Assembly (NCBI GenBank): GCA_013813905.1
Contig: JACCQX010000036.1
Span: 1 to 8,489, forward strand
Direction: 5' to 3'
Source of the DNA: Chloroflexota bacterium
Lineage (GTDB): Bacteria > Chloroflexota > Limnocylindria > Limnocylindrales > CSP1-4
DNA: 8,489 bases
Of the stretch, positions 4,466 to 8,489 are shown one piece after another (position 1 is the stretch's first letter; each line of letters starts with the position of its first letter). The notes under the pieces are model-generated. The model was not told where the DNA came from, did not search any database, and worked only from the letters and a program-made list of their open reading frames with translations. Position numbers and translations under genes: made by a program.

Positions 4466-5724
4466 GCGCGGGCGGCATCTCCGCGGACGCTCACGTCGCG
4501 GTGCGCCTGTCCGGCGTGGAGAAGCGCTTCGGGCATATCACGGCACTCGACCACTTCGACCTGGAACTCCCGTCCGGCTCGATGCTGGCCCTGCTTGGGC
4601 CGTCCGGCTGCGGCAAGACGACAGCGCTGCGGCTGATCGCTGGCTTCGAGCGGCCGGATGCCGGAACGGTCGAGGTGGGCGGCCGCCGGGTCGCCTCGCC
4701 GGGCGCGAGCGTGCCGCCGGAGCGCCGCCGCGTCGGGGTGGTGTTCCAGGACTTCGCCCTGTTCCCGCATCTCTCCGTGCGGCAGAACGTGGCCTATGGC
4801 ATCCGGCGCGACCCTGATCGGGATGTGCGCGTGGACGAGCTCCTGGAGCTGGTCGGATTGCGCGGGGACGAGCGGCGGATGCCGCACGAGCTGTCGGGGG
4901 GCATGCAGCAGCGTGTCGCCATCGCCCGTGCCCTGGCGCCACGACCGGACGTCATCCTGCTCGACGAGCCGTTCTCCAATCTCGATCAGGCGCTGCGCAC
5001 GCAACTCCGGGCGGAGTTGCGCCAGATCCTGCGTGATGCGCACCAGAGCGCCATCTTCGTGACGCATGACCAGGGCGAGGCCTTGACCATCGCCGATCGC
5101 GTCGCGGTCATGGCGCGCGGCCGGATCGAGCAGGTCGCGGCGCCGGAGGTCATCTACGCCGAGCCACGCACCCCGTTCGTGGCGACCTTCGTGGGTGTCG
5201 CGAACCTGCTCCCCGCCGAGTGTCGCGGGGGCATCGCGCAGACGCGTTTGGGACCCGTGACGCTCATCGGTGCCCCCGACCGGCGTCCGGAGGGACGCGC
5301 CCTGTCGCTGCTGCGCCCGGAGCACTTCCTGGTCCGGGAGGCGCCGGATGGACCAGTCTCGGCTCAGGCCTGGCAGGTCATCGCGCGGCAGTTCTCGGGC
5401 TCGGAGATCCTCCTGGAAGTGCGCGCGCCGGACGGTCAGCGCGTCTGGGTGGAGGCCGGTGGCCAGGTCCGCCGGCTGGCCATCGGCGACCGGGTGGAAC
5501 TGCGCTTGCGCGATGTCGAGACCGTGGCCTTCGCGCCCTCGTTGGGCATCGCCGCCCCGACGGGCTCCGGGCACAGGGAGGGCGCCCTTGCGGGCCGCGC
5601 CAAGCCGCCGGACGATCAGCGCGAGCAGCCTCCGCCGGGAGGTCCTCTCCGGTCCGCGCCGGAAGATCATCACGCGCCCCCGGCCAACGAGACGCTGGAG
5701 ACGGTCGAGCCGCCCGTACACTAG
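4462..5724 (+). CDS. fbpC: Fe(III) ABC transporter ATP-binding protein (FbpC/PotA-like) with unusual C-terminal tail
   Basis: This 420-aa cytoplasmic ATPase powers the importer. All nucleotide-binding motifs are present: Walker [10 protein letters not shown] (46-54, K52), Q-loop Q96 in [11 protein letters not shown], signature LSGGM (144-148), Walker B ILLDEP (D168, E169), D-loop SNLD (172-175) and H-loop H202 in VTHD. A TOBE-type regulatory domain follows (about 280-357), ending in [13 protein letters not shown]. From about residue 359 a hydrophilic tail of some 60 residues rich in Pro, Gly, His and Glu has no family counterpart known to me. The GTG start overlaps the permease stop (GTGA) and has GGGGAG (4448-4453) 8 nt upstream. 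The open frame continues far upstream, but only through the permease in another frame. The iron role is inferred from the partners. Confidence 0.9.
   Translation: MSAGGISADAHVAVRLSGVEKRFGHITALDHFDLELPSGSMLALLGPSGCGKTTALRLIAGFERPDAGTVEVGGRRVASPGASVPPERRRVGVVFQDFALFPHLSVRQNVAYGIRRDPDRDVRVDELLELVGLRGDERRMPHELSGGMQQRVAIARALAPRPDVILLDEPFSNLDQALRTQLRAELRQILRDAHQSAIFVTHDQGEALTIADRVAVMARGRIEQVAAPEVIYAEPRTPFVATFVGVANLLPAECRGGIAQTRLGPVTLIGAPDRRPEGRALSLLRPEHFLVREAPDGPVSAQAWQVIARQFSGSEILLEVRAPDGQRVWVEAGGQVRRLAIGDRVELRLRDVETVAFAPSLGIAAPTGSGHREGALAGRAKPPDDQREQPPPGGPLRSAPEDHHAPPANETLETVEPPVH
5629..5663. other. Two small GC-rich hairpins at the 3' end of the ATPase gene
   Basis: CCTCC (5629-5633) pairs with GGAGG (5638-5642) around GCCG. 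TCCGG (5648-5652) pairs with CCGGA (5659-5663) around six bases. Both lie in the unusual C-terminal tail region, about 70-100 nt before ftcD. There is no T-run, so they are not a classic terminator; RNA processing or chance are alternatives. Confidence 0.25.
5717..5722 (+). promoter_or_regulatory. Possible -10 for a leaderless ftcD-hutI transcript
   Basis: TACACT (4/6 to TATAAT) ends 8 nt before the ftcD ATG at 5731, which has no Shine-Dalgarno sequence. This would allow a leaderless internal transcript. No recognisable -35 is found about 17 bp upstream. Read-through from the importer operon with coupled translation is equally possible. Confidence 0.25.
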
Positions 5725-5730
5725 CCCGCG

Positions 5731-6705
5731 ATGCGACGACTCATCGAGTGCGTGCCCAATTTCAGCGAGGGCCGCCGGACCGAGGTGGTGGACGCGCTGG
5801 CTGCCGCGGTCTCGGAAAGTGGCGAACTGCACCTCCTGGACCGCACCTCTGACCGCGACCACAACCGGAGCGTGCTCACCTTCGCCGGCCCGCCGCGCCC
5901 CGTGACCGACGCGATGGAGCGCCTGCTGAGCATCGCCCTCGCCCGCATCGACATGGACGCCCACACCGGGCAGCACCCGCGCATGGGTGCCGTCGATGTC
6001 ATCCCTTTCGTGCCTCTAGGCGAGACCTCGCTGGACGAGGCGGTCGCGCTGGCCGGCGAGTTCGGGGAGCGCATCGCGGAGCGCTTCGAGCTGCCGGTCT
6101 ATCTGTACGCCATGGCGGCGACAAGACCGGAGCGGCGCGTGCTGGCCGACGTCCGGCGGCCGCAGTACGAGGGGCTGAAGGCTCTCATCCGGGAGGATCC
6201 GGAGCGGGCGCCGGACTTCGGACCCAAGCGGCTGCACCCCACTGGTGGCGCCGTGGCGGTGGGAGCGCGGCCCTTCCTCATCGCCTACAACATCAACCTG
6301 GCCTCGGAGGACCTGGGCGTCGCCAAGCGGATCGCCGGCGCGGTGCGCGAGAAGGGCGGCGGCCTCCCGCGAGTGCAGGCACTGGGCCTGTACCTGGCGG
6401 GCCTGCGCTGTGCCCAGGTCTCGATGAACCTCCTCGATCACGAGATCACGCCGCTCTGGCAGGTCTGGGAAACGGTGCGCGACCTGGCCGCGGCAGAGGG
6501 CGTGGAGCTGCGCGAGTCGGAGCTCATCGGTCTGGCGCCCCTCGCCGCGCTGACCGAGGTAGCCGATCACATCGGGATCCCGGCCGGCGGATCGGATGCG
6601 ACACGGATAACCGAAGCGGCGGCCTGGCTGCGGATACGAGACTTCCAGCCGACCAAGGCGCTGGAGGTGCGCCTGGCGCGTGCGGAGGGCGATGGCGACG
6701 CCTGA
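5731..6705 (+). CDS. ftcD: Glutamate formimidoyltransferase
   Basis: This 324-aa cytoplasmic enzyme (EC 2.1.2.5) moves the formimino group from N-formimino-L-glutamate to tetrahydrofolate, giving glutamate and 5-formimino-THF. The protein matches the formiminotransferase half of mammalian FTCD closely: LIECVPNFSEG at the start, then HTGQHPRMGAVDVIPF (residues 78-93), in which H82 corresponds to the catalytic His82 of the pig enzyme. Further matches are VYLYAMAA, the APDFGP segment, FLIAYNINLAS and QVSMNLLDHEITPLWQVWE. The cyclodeaminase domain is absent, as in stand-alone bacterial forms. The ATG is 6 nt after the ATPase stop with no ribosome binding site. The end overlaps hutI by 14 bp. The partner in cyclodeamination (FchA-like) is not in the window. 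Confidence 0.93.
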   Translation: MRRLIECVPNFSEGRRTEVVDALAAAVSESGELHLLDRTSDRDHNRSVLTFAGPPRPVTDAMERLLSIALARIDMDAHTGQHPRMGAVDVIPFVPLGETSLDEAVALAGEFGERIAERFELPVYLYAMAATRPERRVLADVRRPQYEGLKALIREDPERAPDFGPKRLHPTGGAVAVGARPFLIAYNINLASEDLGVAKRIAGAVREKGGGLPRVQALGLYLAGLRCAQVSMNLLDHEITPLWQVWETVRDLAAAEGVELRESELIGLAPLAALTEVADHIGIPAGGSDATRITEAAAWLRIRDFQPTKALEVRLARAEGDGDA

Positions 6706-8041
6706 CCAACGCCCGGCGGACCTGCTCGTCACGGGTGCAGCGGAGATAGCCACGCTGGCCGGCGGACTGCGACGCGGCTCCGCCCAGAGCGACGCGTCCG
6801 TGCTGCGAGCCGGCGGGGCCGGGCGGCTCGCGGTGGCGGTGCTGGAGGGTCGGGTGGCTACAGTGGGTCCCGAGCCCGAAGTGCACGCGCGACTGGTCGG
6901 GCTGGGTCTCGATCCAGCGGACATGGCGCTTCTCCAAGCAGGGGGCGGGACGATCACTCCCGGCCTCATCGACGCGCACACGCACCTGGCCTTTGCCGGC
7001 ACTCGCGAGACCGAGCTGCGCCTGCGCCAGGAAGGCGCTGGGTATCTGGACATCCTGGCAGCTGGCGGCGGGATCCTCTCCACGGTGGAGCGGACGCGCG
7101 CGGCGAGTTCCGAGGCGCTGCTCGCCGACGCTCGCCGTTGGAGCGTCGAGATGCTGCGTCACGGCGTGACCACGGCGGAGGCCAAGTCGGGCTACGGACT
7201 CGACCTGGAGACGGAGTTGCGCCTGCTGGAGGTCTACCAGCAGCTCGACGCCGAGGGCCCGTTGGAGCTCGTGCCCACGTTCCTGGGCGCACATGCGGTC
7301 CCGCTGGAGTTCGCCGGACGAGTGGACGCGTACGTGCAGGACATCGTCCAGCGACAACTGCCGGCCGTCGCGGAGCAGGGCATCGCGCGTTCCTGTGACG
7401 TCTTCTGCGAACGCGGCGTCTTCGACGTGGACCGGTCGCGCCGCATCCTACAGGCGGCACGGGATCACGGGCTCGCCGCGCGACTCCACGCCGACGAGCT
7501 GCACGATTCCGGCGGCGCCTCGCTGGCGGCCGAGATCGGCGCCCTCTCCGCCGATCACCTCGCCGCGGTCTCCGGAGAAGGCATCGCGGCGCTGGCGCGA
7601 GCAGCGGATGAGGGCCATCCGGTGGTGGCGACCCTCCTGCCCGCGACGACCTTCTACCTCATGGCCCAGCGCCACGCGCCCGCGCGCGCTCTCATCGAGC
7701 ACGGTGTCCCGGTCGCCCTGGGCACGGACTTCAATCCGGGCACCTCGCCGATGCCCAACCTCCAGGTCGCCATGGCCATGGCCACCATCCAGCTGGGCCT
7801 CTCCGCCACGGAGGCTCTGGTCGCCGCGACGGTGAACGCGGCCCATGCGGTGGGCCTGGGAGCGACTCACGGATCGCTGGTGAAGGGCCGTGCCGGCGAC
7901 CTCGTGGTCTGGGACGTGCCCCGCCACGAGCTGATCCCCTACTGGCTGGGGGCCGACCTGGTGCGACACGTCGTGAAGTCGGGGCGCCACGTCCACGGCG
8001 CGGGCCGAGTGCTCGGGCCCGGCATGGGGCAAGCTGGCTAG
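6692..8041 (+). CDS. hutI: Imidazolonepropionase
   Basis: This 449-aa amidohydrolase (EC 3.5.2.7) hydrolyses 4-imidazolone-5-propanoate to N-formimino-L-glutamate, the substrate of the upstream FtcD. Metal ligands of the TIM-barrel fold are visible: H96 and H98 in GLIDAHTHLAFAG, H266 in RLHADE, H289 in SADHL and D346 in LGTDFNPGTSPMPN. Other HutI signatures are EAKSGYGLDLETELRLLEV and PTFLGAHAVP. The N-terminus (DLLVTGAAEIATLAGG) forms the usual small beta domain. It is somewhat longer than the usual 400-420 residues because of inserted residues before the HxH motif. The ATG at 6692 has GGAGGG at 6684-6689, which is rather close; a GTG at 6680 in frame would add four residues. The stop codon overlaps the convergent MBL gene. 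Confidence 0.94.
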   Translation: MATPDQRPADLLVTGAAEIATLAGGLRRGSAQSDASVLRAGGAGRLAVAVLEGRVATVGPEPEVHARLVGLGLDPADMALLQAGGGTITPGLIDAHTHLAFAGTRETELRLRQEGAGYLDILAAGGGILSTVERTRAASSEALLADARRWSVEMLRHGVTTAEAKSGYGLDLETELRLLEVYQQLDAEGPLELVPTFLGAHAVPLEFAGRVDAYVQDIVQRQLPAVAEQGIARSCDVFCERGVFDVDRSRRILQAARDHGLAARLHADELHDSGGASLAAEIGALSADHLAAVSGEGIAALARAADEGHPVVATLLPATTFYLMAQRHAPARALIEHGVPVALGTDFNPGTSPMPNLQVAMAMATIQLGLSATEALVAATVNAAHAVGLGATHGSLVKGRAGDLVVWDVPRHELIPYWLGADLVRHVVKSGRHVHGAGRVLGPGMGQAG

Positions 8042-8489
8042 ACCCTGCTGCGTGACTCCAGGATCACGACCGTTGTCTCCGCGGGAACCGTGGAGATCGT
8101 GACGCTCAGCCTGGGCACCGGCGTCGGATGGCTGACGCTCATCTCGTGCATGAAGCGATCCAGCGCTCCCCGCGCGGCCTCTCCGTCGCCCACGAGCATC
8201 GGCACGATCAGCCGCGCATCGACCTGGGTGGCTACCTCGGCCGCCTTGGCCGCCGTGAGCGCCGAGCCGATGGGCACGCAGACGATGTCCGCCGATCCGA
8301 TCTCGCCTAGACCGTCCTCGTCGAGGATATGTCCGATGTCGCCCAGGTGGGCCACGTGCAGACCGTCGAGCTCGTACACGAAGCAGGTGTTCAGACCACG
8401 CTGGCGACCCTTGTCGTCGTCCCGGAAGGTCCGCACGCCGTTGATGAGGACCTCATGCACCTCGTATTCGCCGGGACCGTCCAGGATGA
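8038..8489 (-). CDS. MBL-fold metal-dependent hydrolase (COG2220-like), C-terminal part
   Basis: The frame is open to the right edge, so the 149 visible residues are a C-terminal fragment. The visible start reads ILDGPGEYEV, the conserved DGPGEYEV segment of beta-lactamase-fold hydrolases of the COG2220 type. A GTG at 8460 is therefore internal, not the start. The N-terminal HxHxDH metal motif must lie outside the window. Visible motifs are GLNTCFVYELDGLHVAHLGD, where the Asp of HLGD (8338-8340) is a usual metal ligand, and IVCVPIGSALTA. In relatives I know, the end motif is IPMHY with a metal-binding His; here it is VPMLV. The substrate is unknown. The stop codon CTAG overlaps the hutI stop in the convergent arrangement. 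Confidence 0.82.
   Translation of the reverse strand, partial: ILDGPGEYEVHEVLINGVRTFRDDDKGRQRGLNTCFVYELDGLHVAHLGDIGHILDEDGLGEIGSADIVCVPIGSALTAAKAAEVATQVDARLIVPMLVGDGEAARGALDRFMHEMSVSHPTPVPRLSVTISTVPAETTVVILESRSRV

Noticed and set aside
4096..5976. Very long minus-strand ORF (626 codons) opposite the permease, ATPase and ftcD
   Set aside because: Its translation shows no recognisable domain and it lies antisense to genes with complete catalytic motifs; long antisense frames are expected in GC-rich coding DNA.
6016..7357. Long minus-strand ORFs opposite ftcD and hutI
   Set aside because: Both are shadows of enzymes with clear active-site motifs on the plus strand.
8458..8460. GTG at 8460 as the start of the MBL gene
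   Set aside because: The frame continues upstream with the conserved ILDGPGEYE segment to the window edge, so the gene is partial.

Overview
This is a very GC-rich, gene-dense bacterial chromosomal window with GTG starts, overlapping genes and short intergenic gaps. I see no mobile element, phage gene, CRISPR array, tRNA or rRNA. A DUF2089 regulator followed by a beta-strand-repeat (DUF4097-like) gene, and an MBL-fold hydrolase with a DGPGEYEV motif, both suggest an uncultivated Chloroflexota lineage (for example Limnocylindria-like). This is inference; a GC-rich actinobacterial relative is not excluded.

Layout. (1) Positions 1-681, minus strand: a possible 45-aa ORF (544-681), a DUF2089 zinc-ribbon/HTH regulator (100-540) and the first 37 codons of a DUF4097-like protein (1-113, cut by the window edge). 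A well-formed promoter (TTGACA-N17-CACAAT) lies upstream at 730-758, inside an imperfect 30-bp inverted repeat. (2) Positions 798-1553, minus strand: a DtxR/MntR-type regulator with a C-terminal FeoA-like domain, whose canonical metal-ligand positions look largely replaced. (3) Positions 1690-5724, plus strand: a complete Fe(III)-type ABC importer, made of a substrate-binding lipoprotein, a fused two-domain permease and an ATPase. It is transcribed divergently from the regulator. (4) Positions 5731-8041, plus strand, only 6 bp after the ATPase: glutamate formimidoyltransferase (ftcD) and imidazolonepropionase (hutI), the last two steps of histidine breakdown to glutamate. (5) Positions 8038-8489, minus strand: an MBL-fold hydrolase convergent with hutI and overlapping its stop codon. 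Its N-terminus lies beyond the window.

How the parts may work together. The 136-bp divergent region holds candidate promoters and two copies of the palindrome GACC-N-GGTC, one near each start. A third noncoding copy lies in the 19-bp gap between the binding-protein and permease genes. The simplest reading is that the DtxR-like protein controls itself and the importer, and that ftcD-hutI may be carried on the same transcript. HutI makes N-formimino-L-glutamate and FtcD moves its formimino group to tetrahydrofolate, releasing glutamate. The earlier enzymes HutH and HutU are not in the window.

Nothing here is clearly a wholly new system. The items most worth checking are the shared palindrome, the degenerate metal site of the regulator, the small ORF with its own promoter, and the link between iron import and histidine catabolism.
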